Shown: one piece after another, positions 1 through 12,835 of the stretch | Position numbering within the stretch: position 1 is the stretch's first letter | Layout of the letters: every line of letters begins with the position of its first letter | NCBI GenBank assembly: GCA_009823395.1 | Contig: CM020506.1 | Location: 22,176,001 to 22,240,000, forward strand | DNA from: Thamnaconus septentrionalis | Taxonomy: Eukaryota; Chordata; Actinopteri; Tetraodontiformes; Monacanthidae | Direction of reading: 5' to 3' | Length of the DNA stretch: 64,000 nt | Made by a program: the position numbers and the translations under genes | Notes under the pieces: generated by a model | What the model was told of the DNA's origin: nothing | What the model saw: only the letters and a program-made list of their open reading frames with translations | Databases searched by the model: none

Positions 1-1793
1 TGGAGACTTTAAAGTGGAGATTTGAAAGCGGCTTGGCCATGAACAGCTTTTTTCAGACTTCCTTTAGGTTGCAATAATACCTTCTGCTTTGATGAATCAT
101 GTCTGAAAACTATAGCTGTGCATTGTCCATGAAGATTGCACAGCACTGCTTTCCATTGTGTTTCATCACTGGCTTTCATAAAGAAAAAATAATTTAATGT
201 GCATCTTCTCCACTATGGACAACATTTGAACCAATTTAACCTTACCAGACTTTTAAGACATGCAGCCCTGGTAGTTAAACTGCCTTACAAGACTAAATTT
301 TCATTAATTCTGTCATTTAAAAAAAGCAATGCACACAAAAAAGAAGAAATTTGAATTGAGTTGATCCCACACTTTTTTGAGCACTCTCTGTGTTTTCTTA
401 ATTCTTGTTTGGATGTGGACCATTGAGCCTAACGCTGAAAAGACTCAACTGACCATCACCCATATGCAGGGACATGTTTTAAATGTACTTGGATTTATTC
501 TAAAGTAAAGAAGAGTGTTTGCACGGTCGACTTCACCCTTCATTGTCGAAGCAAAACCACCCGTGAAACATTAATCTGGTGAGAAATCCCAGAGTTACTG
601 CGACTTGTCAGCTATGTACAACAATCTATGTTGAATAATGTGGTCTCACTCATCCCGGTTAAGCAACACCAAATATTTACCAAGTGGTCATTTGGGTCAG
701 ATCCACACCACACATATCAGAGGTCAGCTCTGGTGTCTTGGCCAATAAATCGCTGCCCCCTGAGCACACAGCAGTGTGCAGTATTATTCTTTGACGGAAA
801 AGGGAAAAGTTCAAAAACACAGGCAAGTGGAGCACAACAAAACATAACACAACAAGCAGGAAAAAAAAAAGTATCTGTCACTAGGCTTTTTTTTTTTAAT
901 AACAACAAAAGCCTACGTTTACTCCTCAAACAGTATTTCAGTTTAATTCCCTCTTTGAGAACCTGTGACCCAGCTGGAACCACTGTGGCGAGAAGAAGCC
1001 TTTCATAAAACAAACACGATGGGGTGAAATATTAGATACGCTTGCCTCTCCAAAGGTCAAGGTTATTGGAGCCTGCAGATGACATTTTGGGTCAGAGGTC
1101 AAAAGAAGCATACAGAAGTTGGCCATTAATGTTTGAGAAGTGTAGACTCAGTCGGGGCACACATGGGCCATTGCAGTGAATGCAAACATCATGTATTTAT
1201 TTCTGTTTTCGTTACCCTGCAGATGATTAGGTTGGAAATGTTTAAATTCACAAACAAACAGAGACAAAAATGTAGAGAGCGTAACAAAAGTTACTATTTA
1301 CGATTTTACTATTACTAATACTCAATACTTCAGTACTCATTACTAATTGTGATATTTCTGTCATGGAAGAAATATTAGTCTAAGCTCAAAATTACTTCGA
1401 AATTACTCCAATAGGCGCATAGTTGCTTTATGAATCGCTCAGTGAGGAAACTAGCTGGAATTCAACACCTAAAATAGACGTTGAAAGTCAATAGGTTACA
1501 CATTAGTTTTGTGTCAATAGAATATGATTAGCTATCTTTAGTGGGATGATTCAACAACAGGAAACACAGCAACCATTTTGGAGATTGTTTGAAATTTGAA
1601 TTGTGTAATTTCAAAATGCTGAAATGTCATAGATGATGTAAACAACAACGTTGTAATAAAAATTCGAACCATTGTATATAGTAACAAATGCTTTTGTGAG
1701 CCATGGCACACTTTAAATTGCAGTCAACCTCCAATGTTTACCGAAAAATTCAGGTCAATTATATTTTATTTTCTATAAACACGCTGCAAAACA

Positions 1794-2158
1794 GGGCGAC
1801 ACGGTGGCGCAGTGGTGGCGCTGCTGCCTCACAGCAAGAAGGTTGTGGGTTTGATTCCGGGCCAGGGACCTTTCTGTGTGGAGTTTGCATGTCCTCCCTG
1901 TGTCTGTGTGGGTTCCCTCCGGGTTCTCCGGCTTCCTCCCACAGTCCAGAAACATGCATGTGAGGTGAACTGGAAAATCTAAATTGTCCGTAGGTGTGAG
2001 TGAGAATGGTTGTTTGCCTCTATGTGGCCCTTCGATGAACTGGCCACTTGTCCAGGGTGTCACCCTGCCTTCAGCCCTATGACAGCTGGGAGAGGCTCCA
2101 GCAAACCCCAGAGACCCTGAACTCAGCATGGAGCTATGGAAAATGGATGGATGGATGC
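1794..2158 (+). mobile_element. tRNA-derived SINE, full length, with target-site duplication
   Basis: The head carries a tRNA-like A box (GGCGCAGTGG) and B box (GGGTTTGATTCC). The body is the widespread fish sequence that includes TTCTCCGGCTTCCTCCCACA and ATGCATGTGAGGTGAA. The tail ends in (ATGG)3. An imperfect 10-bp duplication flanks it: gctgcaaaac at 1783-1792 and gctccaaaac at 2157-2166, one mismatch. Further copies of this family lie at 18768-19022 (reverse), 28131-28500 and 50385-50535, with degenerate ones near 7.2, 12.6 and 42.3 kb. Confidence 0.85.
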
Positions 2159-2559
2159 TCCAAAACTGTTTATGGCAAAAGTTGAAAAATTCAGTTAATC
2201 TAAAAAAACAAAAAAACCTTTCAAGACGTTTGGCCAAGAACTTTTTGTTTCTTTTTGATGCATTGCTTCTAAGGAAGAGATACATTTTGTTAGTGACACT
2301 GTATGAGATTATTATCTATAGCCCATCTAAAAGCAACAATGGATGATAGCCCAAGTTGGCCAAAGTTAGAAATGCTCACCAGTGTGCATTACTTAAAACA
2401 TGAGCAGCAGTAGATTTTTCTGTTTACAGTGGGAGGTTTTTAACTTGGAGTGCTGTGTTGAAGGACCGGACTGCTGGTTGTGCAGGAGGATTTTGTAGGT
2501 CAGAGTGTGTTATTTCATATATTTGAGAAGTAACATCCAGATCTGCTTTGCATGATAAT

Positions 2560-2870
2560 TCCCTATTGTGTAGTTTGAGTCCTTTTTGTCCTGACTGAAT
2601 CTTTACCATCTCCCACTGATCCCCACTGATTGTCACATCCAGAAGGATGTGGAATTTGTCCTCCATGTTGGACCCATCAGGCCCTGAGGGAGCAGTGAGC
2701 AGCAGCGGCACAGCTGTGCTCTCCAATCTTTGGGTGATCCAACCCCCCCCGCCCCCAAGTCCAACCCCAAACACTGAGCGCCAAGCAGGGAGGCAATGGG
2801 TACCGTTACTATAGTCTTTGGAATGCCCCGGCCGGGTATCGAACCCACAACAATGAATGAATCTGCGTGA
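2560..2870 (-). mobile_element. second tRNA-derived SINE family, reverse copy
   Basis: Read on the minus strand, a tRNA-like B box (GTGGGTTCGATACCCGG, about 2834-2850) is followed by a body with GCCTCCCTGCTTGGCGCTCA and TGCTGCTCACTGCTCCCTCA. These match, from memory, a common fish SINE whose body reads toward GGTCAAATGCAGAG. The boundaries are approximate and I did not find a convincing target duplication. Confidence 0.6.
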
Positions 2871-3233
2871 ATGAGCCGCTCTTTGTGACTTCCAATTGTA
2901 GCGTTTCAAAGGGACAAAAGCAGCGTCTCTGCCATCATAGTTACAAGCAACAGCAACAACTCTAATGTTCTGCTAGATTTTTATTGTCGTTTGGAGTCCT
3001 GCGACTTTGCAGCAGAGGTATCGGCTTGTATTGGCTTTCTTGAGCCAGGCTGAGGCTTTAAACTGGGGGGGCTTGTACTGTATACATTTCCTCCAGACAA
3101 CTTTTCTCACCTAATCCCATTTTTCATAACCTCCGCCCTTATCGGCTATTTGTCACTAAGGTTGCTCCCGTTGTTCTCTTATAACCACCTCTTTCTCTCC
3201 TCCCTGCCCTCCCCTCCTCCCCCCTGATTCCAG

Positions 3234-3614
3234 CAGCCGTTCCTGGAGGTGAAAGTTCTGGAGACGACCAAGCGCTCTCGGAGGAACCTGGGCCTGGACT
3301 GCGACGAACACTCGACGGAGTCCCGCTGCTGCCGCTACCCTCTGACCGTCGACTTCGAGGCCTTCGGCTGGGACTGGATCATCGCGCCCAAGCGCTACAA
3401 AGCCAACTACTGCTCCGGCCAGTGCGAGTACATGTTCATGCAGAAGTACCCGCACACACACCTGGTCCAGCACGCCAACCCCAGAGGTTCCGCAGGGCCT
3501 TGCTGCACCCCGACCAAGATGTCCCCCATCAACATGCTCTACTTCAACGACAAGCAGCAGATCATCCACGGGAAAATCCCAGGGATGGTGGTGGACAGAT
3601 GCGGCTGTTCTTAG
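3234..3614 (+). CDS. gdf11: Growth/differentiation factor 11, terminal exon (mature ligand)
   Basis: Secreted TGF-beta family ligand that acts through activin type II receptors to pattern the anterior-posterior axis and limit neurogenesis. The exon opens at a CAG acceptor and runs 381 bp to a TAG stop, the length I recall for exon 3 of the sister gene myostatin. It encodes the propeptide end (PFLEVKV), the furin site RSRR and a 109-residue mature peptide starting [10 protein letters not shown]. The mature part has the nine cysteines of the GDF8/GDF11 cystine knot, ending [11 protein letters not shown]11 rather than myostatin is indicated by [23 protein letters not shown] and YFNDKQQII. One local difference is HGKIP where the mammalian protein has YGKIP. 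Exons 1 and 2 are outside the window, so the gene is partial here. Confidence 0.96.
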   Translation, partial: QPFLEVKVLETTKRSRRNLGLDCDEHSTESRCCRYPLTVDFEAFGWDWIIAPKRYKANYCSGQCEYMFMQKYPHTHLVQHANPRGSAGPCCTPTKMSPINMLYFNDKQQIIHGKIPGMVVDRCGCS

Positions 3615-5547
3615 GCTACACGGAATGCACGTTTTATGTACAGCCACCACTGCATCAAACCATGACCACACCCTCTGCGGAGCTTTCCCACCGGCACCAG
3701 AACCCATCCCTAGGCACCAGATTTCACTCTCCTTCCTCTGCCACAAACCATTCCACTGGGGTTTCCACCTTCCATTCAGTAAATAGATTCTTCTAAGTGT
3801 GCAAGAGAAAGAAAAAAAAAAAAGATACAAATGAACATGAGTCAGAAAAGACAGACGGGGAGACAGTAAATTATGAATGATCTAAAAAGGTCGACCATGT
3901 GGAGCAGCTAAAGAAAATGAAAATAAGATGGCTAAACTATGATGTAGAGTATGTTGTTAGCTTTTGTGGAATTTTAAAAGATTTTCTATGGCATCTCTGT
4001 TAAGTGTCAGGATTCGATGGCAAAAGATGTAAGCGTTTTAAAAAAAAATATCTTAAAAGCAAGTTGTTTAATGTTAACGTCTGAAACACCGACCTTCACA
4101 TGCTGGAAGAGGTCTCGTCGTGATTCCTCGTCCCGGGGTGAGTTCTAAGCCACTACAAAAAAAAAAGACAAAACAATTGCAAGGGGGCCTGATGAGATTT
4201 ATTTTGCAATCCATAGGAAAGGGAGAGAATGCATGCCACCACGTGGAGGGTTTATCACAAGCGTACACTTAGTATAAATCCAAAATCTTGTTTACAGACT
4301 TTTCGAGATGTGCTCTAGAGATGTGCCGAGGAGATCCAAAACCAAACCTTTACCTTCTATTAATGTATGACACCTTGGTGTGACATTCTTGAGCATCTAC
4401 AAAACCTTTCACACTTTCTTTGATCTTTTTTATTTCTACTCTTGTAAAACTCGACCAGGAAAAAGTGAAAGAAGCGGATACACTATTTGGACTCTTCACG
4501 ACCCGCTGAAGTTGCGTCAACGGTTCCGCCAAAATACAGATTTCTAGTTTTCATTTGCACACAAAAAGTCATTCAGTGTCACTGTGGGGGTGCGGGGGGG
4601 AGGTGTGAGAAGACAAAGACCCAGCAGGTTTCCTTTCTTTTATAACTAAGGGAATAAAAAAAAATGCATTAAGTGTTTAAAGAGAGAAGTTAATTCAGTG
4701 TGTCTAATTAAAATATAAGATGAAAAAGAATTCTTACCCTGATACAATGTTCTTGAGGGTGTCAAAGTTTATTGCGCTACAACCTAAGTTAGTCAAAGAG
4801 ATAAAGATAGCACAACACAGAGCTAGAACTTTTCAATCAAGGTTTACACACTTATACTTAACAATATCCAGAAATACTGAAGAGCAGTAGCATTAAACGT
4901 CACAACAGACTAGTTCTTTTCATTTGTCTTAATGCCGGTCTCAGTTAGTTCAAGTACCTACAGAGCAAAACAACAGACAGAACAAAAAGAAAATTCTAAA
5001 GATTGTAACTCAGCCACTGACTGTAGTTTAGAAAACATATTTATTTTTCCTTTTAATTTGCTTCATCCACGTGTATCACATCATTACCTTTGCAATAGAG
5101 AATATATTGTTAGTGCTTAACAACAGAGTAAATTTGTCTGCTTGAAGTCTGTCTTTGTTTCCTGGATGTCAAAGCAAAGACATCCTTTTGTTGTAAACGA
5201 AAGCACTATGCTGTTGGATAAAGGGTGAGCCTTCTGACGTTATATATAAATGAAATATATGTATATATTAAAAAAAAAAAAAGGGGGTACAAAAAACCTT
5301 TTTGGGGGCACTATACCTTACCAACAATAAATTTTGCACTATGAGATGTTCATGGCGTGAGGAGGTTAACTGTTGTCTGTGTGTTATCAAGCACAAGAGA
5401 GCTTGTATAGTATAGGATTTAAAATGAAAAAAAAAAATGAAAAAAAATATTCAAGCTTCTGGTGATCAACCATAAACTAGAGAGGTTATCACTTCTTTTT
5501 GATACCATCACGCTTTCCCGTCATCTTTCTTCGAAGCGGGGGCCTGT

Positions 5548-5548
<1 letters not shown>

Positions 5549-5588
<40 letters not shown>
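5549..5588. repeat. (CA)20 microsatellite in gdf11 3'UTR
   Basis: Uninterrupted CA dinucleotides, directly visible. A short GA run followed by three CGA units lies 150 bp downstream (about 5742-5770). Confidence 0.98.
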
Positions 5589-5589
<1 letters not shown>

Positions 5590-6657
5590 CTAATCCAAAT
5601 TGAGAACCTGGACATGCTGTTCCAGGGGCCTGAAAGGCCTCTTTGCCCACTGTGACTGATGAGTCACGTGTATAAAAGTGAATTTATGATGCTTTAACTG
5701 GAAACGGCCCAACCCACCAACTCTAACCTGTAAACCATGTTAGAGAGAGAGAGAGAGAGACGACGACGACGTCCTTTTCACTTAAAACAATGTGTTGCTG
5801 TCTTGCTTGCGTGAACCTGTTTATGCCTAATGTGTGTATTTTAAGTGAAAGCACCCATGTGAGAATGGGAAGAGTACCCAGGGATTGTTAGCCAAAGTAG
5901 AGGACGACGTGTGTTGTGATCGCAGGACTATGCTAGAACATTTCAAAGGCAGGAAAAAAAAAAAGTTTGTTTTTGTTGGGGGAAGGGGGCAGTGGTTGGA
6001 AATAATTCAACTGGTCAATTATCTATTTATTGATATTAGTAACAATGCATTTCAAAGTTTGTCTACCTCAGTTTAGTCCAAAATCTATGCTTGTTTTTTT
6101 TTTTTTTTCAATTCAATTTGTCATTTAAAAAAACAATAATCTGTGCAAACATTTACAAACCCCCCCTGCTCACACAGCCGGCGTTACCCCTCTGAAAAAA
6201 AAAAGAGAAAAAAAAGGGAATAGCTAAAACCACAGGGTCCCCTCGCTCTCAGGTTCAGATTGAATGACTGATGGTAGCAGCTATGGCGAAGTGTGGTCAA
6301 AATAAATGATTAGTAGTGCCCCAGATCTACGGCTCGGTGAGATGTTGCATTTTGAATTCTAGTGTTTGTATCTTGGTACGTGTGAGAACGTTTTCATATG
6401 ATTACATGAGGTAAGACATTTCTATGTAAATACCTACCCAAACGCTGACATTATCATGTTTTGGACAGGTTCACCGCTTCTAATGTTTTTCCTCACCCGC
6501 CCCTTCCCCACCCCCACCCCTCCCCATCCAAAATTTTTTGAGTAGTTTAAAAGAAAAGAATACCCCAATTTTGTAGTTTAATGGATGTGCATATGGATAA
6601 CTGTTCTATTGTTATTTTTGCTTTTTGTTGTTTATTTGCTGTCATTTTCTTTTGTAC

Positions 6658-6663
6658 AATAAA
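6658..6663 (+). promoter_or_regulatory. gdf11: Likely main poly(A) signal of gdf11
   Basis: AATAAA preceded by TTTTGTAC and followed about 20 bp later by a T/GT-rich stretch (TGTTGTCCCTTTTCTC), the usual layout of a vertebrate cleavage site. Confidence 0.6.
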
Positions 6664-7164
6664 TCATTTATTTAGCTTATGACCTGTTGTCCCTTTTCTC
6701 TCTAAGGCAGATTTTTTTTTCTCTCTTAATGTCAGTTAACTTTTTAAACAACGTGTTAATGAAGGCTTACTTCATCCAGGGACTCTCTCTCTGTGGTTTA
6801 CCAGTGAAACATTAAAAATGACTCAAAATAGATCAGGAGTAACAGTTGTAAGTTATAGGAATGTTTGGCTGCAACACTTCAATGAAATATACATTTCACT
6901 TTGCTGAGGAAGGTGATGATGATGATGAAGCTGTTTAATTAAGCCACAGTTGTCTCAAATTTAAGAATTAGATGCCCAAGACACAAGACTTTGGATTTCT
7001 TGTCTTTGTGGGTTTATATATGCAGTTCTCTGTCTATGATGCACAATTCACTTTTGGTTTTAATGCCTGGCATTAAAAGGATGTAAAGTTTGTATTTAAG
7101 TACATCAACTGGTTTTCAACTGTGGGCCTTCACTCTTTTCAAATAAGTAATGCTCCACTTACAC

Positions 7165-7330
7165 AGCACAGACAGACAGTGGTGTGGGGTTGTGTGATGC
7201 TGCCTCCCTACAATAAGGTCCTGGGTTTGATTCCATGCTGGGTCCTTCTGCCAGCTTGTAGGCTCTGTGCATGTTTTCGCTCAACTCACCTCACACCTCA
7301 GCTTCGTTTGATTCAAATACATGCAGGATC
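7165..7330 (+). mobile_element. Degenerate SINE remnant
   Basis: The stretch CTGGGTTTGATTCC with the preceding GATGCTGCCTCCCTACAAT, and the later GCTCTGTGCATGTTTTC, follow the head and early body of the SINE at 1794 with many substitutions. No duplication or clean tail is visible. Confidence 0.45.
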
Positions 7331-7342
7331 GTGATTTGGTGA

Positions 7343-7406
7343 TTCACTTTATTCACACGGGTGTGTGCGTGTGCGTGCGTCCGTGCGTGTGTGTGTGTGT
7401 GTGTGT
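7343..7406. repeat. Imperfect GT/GTGC microsatellite
   Basis: GTGTG and GCGTG units alternate before a clean (GT)11 run. Directly visible. Confidence 0.9.
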
Positions 7407-10400
7407 CAGTGATCAGCTCCAGACTCCCGCTAAGTCCGGATGCAATCATTGGAGATCGTTATTTCATTGGTGCAACTAACCTCAGAAGGCTTAGCTAGGA
7501 TTTTGGGAATGCTAACTCCCCAAAAACGAGCCCCGATTAGTGCAAACGTCATTCGCCAGTCGGCGACGATATGGATCATGTGTAAAAACTGAGGTCTTTG
7601 GTGAAACCTTATGTTTATGTCCTACTGTTAGTTTGACATTTAACAATTGTTCTTGTTGTTGTTTTTTGAGGAAAGTGTACTGCTTTGAGGGCAAGAGGCT
7701 ACATTAGCAGGCTAACGTGTCCAAACTTGTGGCCCCCAGAACTCTGTTGACAGTTCTCATGCAATTGCTCTCTCAGCCAGAAGAGGGAGACAGTAACGCA
7801 AGTTCAGCGCGTACAAGTGGCAACTTTGTGTCAAAACACATCTATCCTGAAAAGTAGACGTATTCAAATATGGAATCTCTGTTGGTTAAAATATGAACTT
7901 TGTTTTCGGCGGTGGTTAAACTCGATACATGAACGCATGCCGTCCATAACTTTTCTGTTGAGAATGGGAACGGACAGCGGAGGTGGTAGGAGGCAAACTC
8001 ACCACGAGGCTAATTGGTGAAAGAGAGCGTTCAGGGGACAATGGTTTAGTGTTGCCGTTCAGGGCTGCTATTATTTGGATGTCATATAAGATCCAGCCTG
8101 ACCCAATTAATATGCCACCAGATAGAGAGCCTCTCATCAACCTAATTTAGGGAATCAATAGGGGACAAATGAGAGTGAGAACGAAGCTCTTTACGGATGC
8201 AAACAGACAAAGACCACCCAGTGCAAGCTTGAGGAGAGTGATGCCAGCAATGACATAAACCTTTTGACAAATCCTCACTTGACATAAACAAACATTCACA
8301 CAGTCCTCCTGCCCCCGGAGTGCATCAACGTGCCGCACACAACATCCGTCATACCCACCCCACATAGGCGAGGGAGGACGTTGATGGATGTTTTCATTGT
8401 TTTGCCACATAAAGGAGGTTTTTTTTACAAGTTGGACGTAAAGCATTAGAAGCCCAGCGCTGCTACTCAAATCCTTAAGACTGGTGATGACATAATGAAC
8501 TCTGACCCAACTTCATTTTGGGTCCAACCTACTGAGACTGCTGCTAAGCTAGGTTAAGCTACGCAAAAAGTACAGTACAATGGGAATGTTGCCCCAAAGG
8601 AGAGGCCAGAGGGGGCGCTGGGAGGATTTGGGAGGGTCTTTATGGCAATTATGGCCATAAAGTTGAGAAAGAAGGTGAATTGGAGGCAGTTCTCAATGGC
8701 TTCAATTGCCGGACAGTCATCAGTGACACCTTTTTGTCTGGCTCGCTGACTGGCCGGTGCTTAGAGAGGGGAGCCGTTCAAGGAAGATCACACGAGCTGT
8801 GTGGGATGAAAGAATCTCACATGACAGTGAAAATAAAGTGCAGGCACAAAAGATGAGAGATCCAGTGAGTGGAAAGAGTCGGAGGAGGATTATGAAATGT
8901 TTAAGCTGTCAAGGAGGAATAATGCTCGGCAGATCTTTTTCACTTATTTCTTATCTGAAATATCACAACAGTTATTTCTTTGTTTGTTGTAAGAGCAAAA
9001 TGAATGATTGTTTTTACCATGATTTTTTTTTTTTTAATGTAAAGTCAAAAAAAAAAATCAGCAGTCTGGTTTTGCTGCTGTGGCCTTGGTCTTCTTGTCC
9101 TTCTCACATATGAATGACAGCTGTCAATCTTTTATGGTCCTGATGTGCCACCTGGTTTTGACGCTCATGATTGCTGGTTCTGCAACGCGGCGCTGCTGAG
9201 CTGTAAGTCAGTCTGAGTGTGACTGAATGTCCGGACGGCCTCAGCCCAGGACAGGACCACCTCCTCCCTGAGGGACTTCCTGCCCACAATCAGGCCCAGA
9301 AAGGAAGAGCAAGGGTATTCATTATCGTCATTATTGTCATTATTGTCATTGTCAGTGTTTCACAGCCTCCCTGGATGATGCAGATTGTTGTAAAAAAAAT
9401 AAAATCAAATCAAATAAAAAAGATAGAAAGAAAGAAAGAAAGAAAAAAGAAAACTAATATCAGACTGTGTTCAGTGAATTCTAATCCTGTTCTCAGACAT
9501 TTTAGTTTGGTAACAACAATTGGGTTGGCAGATAGTTTTCAAAATAGTCTAATGAAGGATATTGATATGACAAACGATATTGCAGGAAAGGCAAACTGGA
9601 CAATATTGTTTAATTTAATTTACAAATTTAGATGTGATATGGGATAAGGATATTAAGAATAGTCAATAATAATGAATACGTTTTTTTTTTAAGCAGTGAA
9701 AGGTTTCGTAAAAGAAAATGTTTTCTCACGATCCCATTCACAAGAATTTTGTTGAATTGGAAAACATCAAAAATCATTTCCCTCCAAAACATCTGCGCAT
9801 TCCTTAATTTTATTTCAAAGCCTTTCACAGCAGTGTGTGATTACATGAATCTGAGTCAGAAATCTCATTTTTGGCAACAACACAAATTGTTTCAAACAAC
9901 TAAAAGACTGCTATTTTTCAACGTATTTCCTGCTAATCATCTGTAATTATCTTTTAATAACATCTGCTTTTTTTTAGCCCTTAATTCTCCATTTTCTTTT
10001 GTTTATTTATAGTGTCTTCTGAGCCTCCAGGCTGGACACATTTATTTATGACACTAAAGCCAGGTTTAATTAAGGGTACAACACAAATCAAAGTCAAACC
10101 CATATCTGGAGGGTTTATTTCTTTTTCTGACAAAAATGACTAACATTGATTGTTTTACCTCTCTGAGGATCAGACTCAGATTTAAATTTTTTGAAAATAA
10201 AAAAAATAATAATTAAAATGTTACAGGTTAAATGAGGACACAGCTGCAGCCCTTATCCAAAGCGGCAGGGCTGGAAACACGAAGCAGCTCCAGGTCTGCG
10301 ATCAAACCTCCAAAAACACAACCCTCAACCACGTCAGTTAACCTTCTCCTTCCTTCACAAACACAGCAATGACCGACAAAATGATGTGAATGTGATAATA

Positions 10401-11269
10401 ACCATTTAATATCCCCAAAATAAAGGCACAGTAAAAGCGCAGTAGCAATTACAGCCTGTAAATGATGCCCCCCGCCCACATATGTTGCTATCATTATTTT
10501 GCAATATTATTGAGAAATTTTGAAAACACTTTGTTCGTTTGACATTTGCTGAACTACAATCTCCCATCAACAATAAGCAGGGTAATTCTCCAGTGTCTTG
10601 TCTCTTCTTTAACCCTTCTTTCATTCTCTTGCTGTGGTGGGTGTTAAGTATTTCCATCAAATATTGTGATTCGGTCCATCTGCCCTTGGAGGGAATCATG
10701 AGGGAAATAAGCACAGAGGGTCGTGTGTGTGTTTCAGGAAATGTAAAAAAAAAAAACAGATAAAGGGAGGCAAAAACAGAAAAACAGTGCTAACAGGTTG
10801 CACTGAAATACAGAAAAGTGGAGGAGGCGATAATCGCGGGTTACAGTGTTTGGCCAAAAAAAAAAAAAAAAAAAAACGGGGGGTCTGGGGTCGGGGTGGG
10901 GGGGGTGCTTTTGCGGGTTTGTTTGAGGCCAGAGCAGTCAGTGAAAGGCACTGTGGGGTCTCCATAGTTCACATGGCAAACTCTCAAACAGGGTTGGGGG
11001 TAGGAGGAGTGCCCCCACCACCACCACTCTCTTCCATCCCAACCCCCCTCCTCCCCCACCACCACCACCCCTCCCCTGTCATGCCTTAACTAAGGCCAGT
11101 GTTGACACAGTGCTGGCCAATCTAATTTTGATTGTCAGGGGCAAGAAATGGTGACACCCCCACCACCCCCCCGACCGGACCCTTCCTCCCCCTCGCCCTC
11201 CCCCAGAGATCATCAAGTTCATTTCTCTGGCTGCATAGGGATTTTTTTTTTTTTTTCTTTTCCTTTCGC

Positions 11270-11303
11270 CCCCCCCGCCCGCCCGCCCGCCCGCCCGCCC
11301 CCC
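11270..11303 (-). repeat. (CCCG)n tract, G-quadruplex-capable on the minus strand
   Basis: A C6 run is followed by six CCC groups separated by single G bases and closed by a C6 run. On the minus strand this is at least seven G-runs of three or more with one-base loops. It sits 20 bp after a T14 tract (about 11242-11255). Confidence 0.9.
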
Positions 11304-11810
11304 TCCAGCTCGATCTCCCCATCTCTCTCCCCACCGCTAGAACAATATTCAGCCGCTCCTGGGCCTCTCAGAGTGAGCTCACTGGAGTTAATCTCTCAGG
11401 CCTCCTCTCTCTATGGCCTGCCTCGCTCTCTCTCGCACTCTCTCCCTCTCTTTCTATTCAAAAAGCCATTGGAGAACAGCTTGAATTAGTGACAGTTATT
11501 ATTCAGACTAATGAGTAAAATCTCAAAGGCAACAAAAGTGGACTGTGGCATCAGCAGCTAAAACAACATTCATAAATCATTCATCCTCAAGGAAAAAAAA
11601 GGGGAGGTTTATCTCTCGCGCGTGACTGAATCCAGTACGAGTAGAATTTACAGAATTGTGGTGAATTGAATCGGAACCACATGGTCCATAAATAGAAATC
11701 TGGCACGTCAGTCAACAGAATTTTAAGTGAAATCTTTGATTTATTGTGGAAACCTTTATTGTTTCCCATGATCTGTACCATTAGAAAAGACAGATGGCCC
11801 ACTGCACCTT

Positions 11811-11890
<80 letters not shown>
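11811..11890. repeat. Compound (TG)10(AG)27 microsatellite
   Basis: Ten TG units switch directly to a long uninterrupted AG run that decays into AGGGAGAGTGAG. Directly visible; it creates the spurious RE-repeat and SL-repeat frames in this region. Confidence 0.97.
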
Positions 11891-11894
<4 letters not shown>

Positions 11895-12569
11895 TGTGAG
11901 ATCAAGCACATGCATGCATCTAATAAATTATTCTTTTCTGACTCTTCATGCATTTTTTTTTTTTTTTTTTGCGTAGTGCTACTTAATACTTCGCATCATT
12001 CTGGATTAAGCATGTGCTACAAGTACCACGGTGACTTCATGTCTTTTGTGCAGGAACTATGACAGTTGGTGGACACTTCTGCGAGTCTGTGCGGTAATCA
12101 ATTCAAACAGTCGCAGACATTAAGACAGACATTAATTTTCTCTGTCTCTTCCCAGCCAATGAGATGCAACGAGTCTGGCAGCAGTAGCAGCATTGTGTTG
12201 TAATTAAAAATGAGACATGTTTAAAAGAAAAAGGGAATTTGGGGGAGTGGATCAGTCAATCACCTGAATAAAGGCCATCAAGAATAATATAGATGATCTG
12301 CCATGATGTGACAATGAAACACAGCAGTAATTAATTATGAATGATTACTTGTCAAAAACGCTTGTAGTTAATGACTCGTTTTAACATTTTAATTAATAGA
12401 TTTTTTTAGCATTACACAATTGTGCCTGCACATTTCAAAATGTAATTCAAATTTGTTGTAAATTTAATTTTGCAGCAATGTCCAATACTTACATCAAATT
12501 CACATTTTAAAAAAAGTCAGCATCAAAAACATGTTTTACATCAATCAAGCACACACAATTTGAATTGAG

Positions 12570-12745
12570 TAAACATCCATCCATTGAATTTCTGTCATTG
12601 TTTCTCCGCCACAGAGGGATGTTGCACTCTGGACACTCTGGCATTGCCAATTAGCCTCATGCGCATGTCTGAGGATCAGTTTTGACTACCTGGAGTCAAA
12701 TCTGCGACAACGCTAACCACTGTGCCAACCATTGTGTCTTCCTCA
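12570..12745 (-). mobile_element. Degenerate SINE remnant, reverse
   Basis: On the minus strand, GGCACAGTGGTTAGCGTTGT (12713-12732) is the tRNA-like head of the local SINE family, followed by a B-box-like AGATTTGACTCCAGG. The plus-strand left end starts CATCCATCCATTGAAT, like a reversed ATGG tail. The body between is highly diverged or partly deleted. Confidence 0.45.
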
Positions 12746-12835
12746 GAAAACACATTTGCACGTATTTTCTAGACAAACCAAGAAATTACGGTAAACAATA
12801 TTAAAGATCGAGAGGTGAAAGGTCAGTGTTGTTCT

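Larger units (their letters stand above)
1..3233 (+). other. gdf11: gdf11 last intron (distal part), gene-free
   Basis: No reading frame here resembles the GDF11 propeptide, so exon 2 must lie left of the window and this intron is at least 3.2 kb long. It ends in a pyrimidine-rich tract (roughly 3177-3230) and a CAG acceptor at 3231-3233. It holds two SINE insertions (1794-2158 and about 2560-2870), listed separately. The rest is AT-rich with no coding signal that I can see. Confidence 0.75.
3615..6690 (+). other. gdf11: gdf11 3' untranslated region
   Basis: AT-rich, with no coding frames, running from the stop codon to the last good poly(A) signal. It holds a (CA)20 tract, several poly(A) runs, and candidate internal AATAAA signals at 4653-4658, 5326-5331 and 6301-6306, so shorter isoforms are possible. 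A Pumilio-type site TGTAAATA lies at 6425-6432. The extent is inferred; mammalian GDF11 also has a long 3'UTR. Confidence 0.6.

Noticed and set aside
1773..2285. 170-residue minus-strand frame
   Set aside because: It lies over the SINE at 1794-2158; the same peptide phrases recur over the SINE at 28131, so it is repeat-derived.
3156..3830. 224-residue minus-strand frame over the gdf11 exon
   Set aside because: It is the complement of a strongly conserved coding exon; its composition (poly-V/A/G) and lack of any family match mark it as a shadow.
11132..11518. Proline/serine-rich frames of 113-128 residues
   Set aside because: They translate the poly-T, CCCG and CT-rich low-complexity tract.
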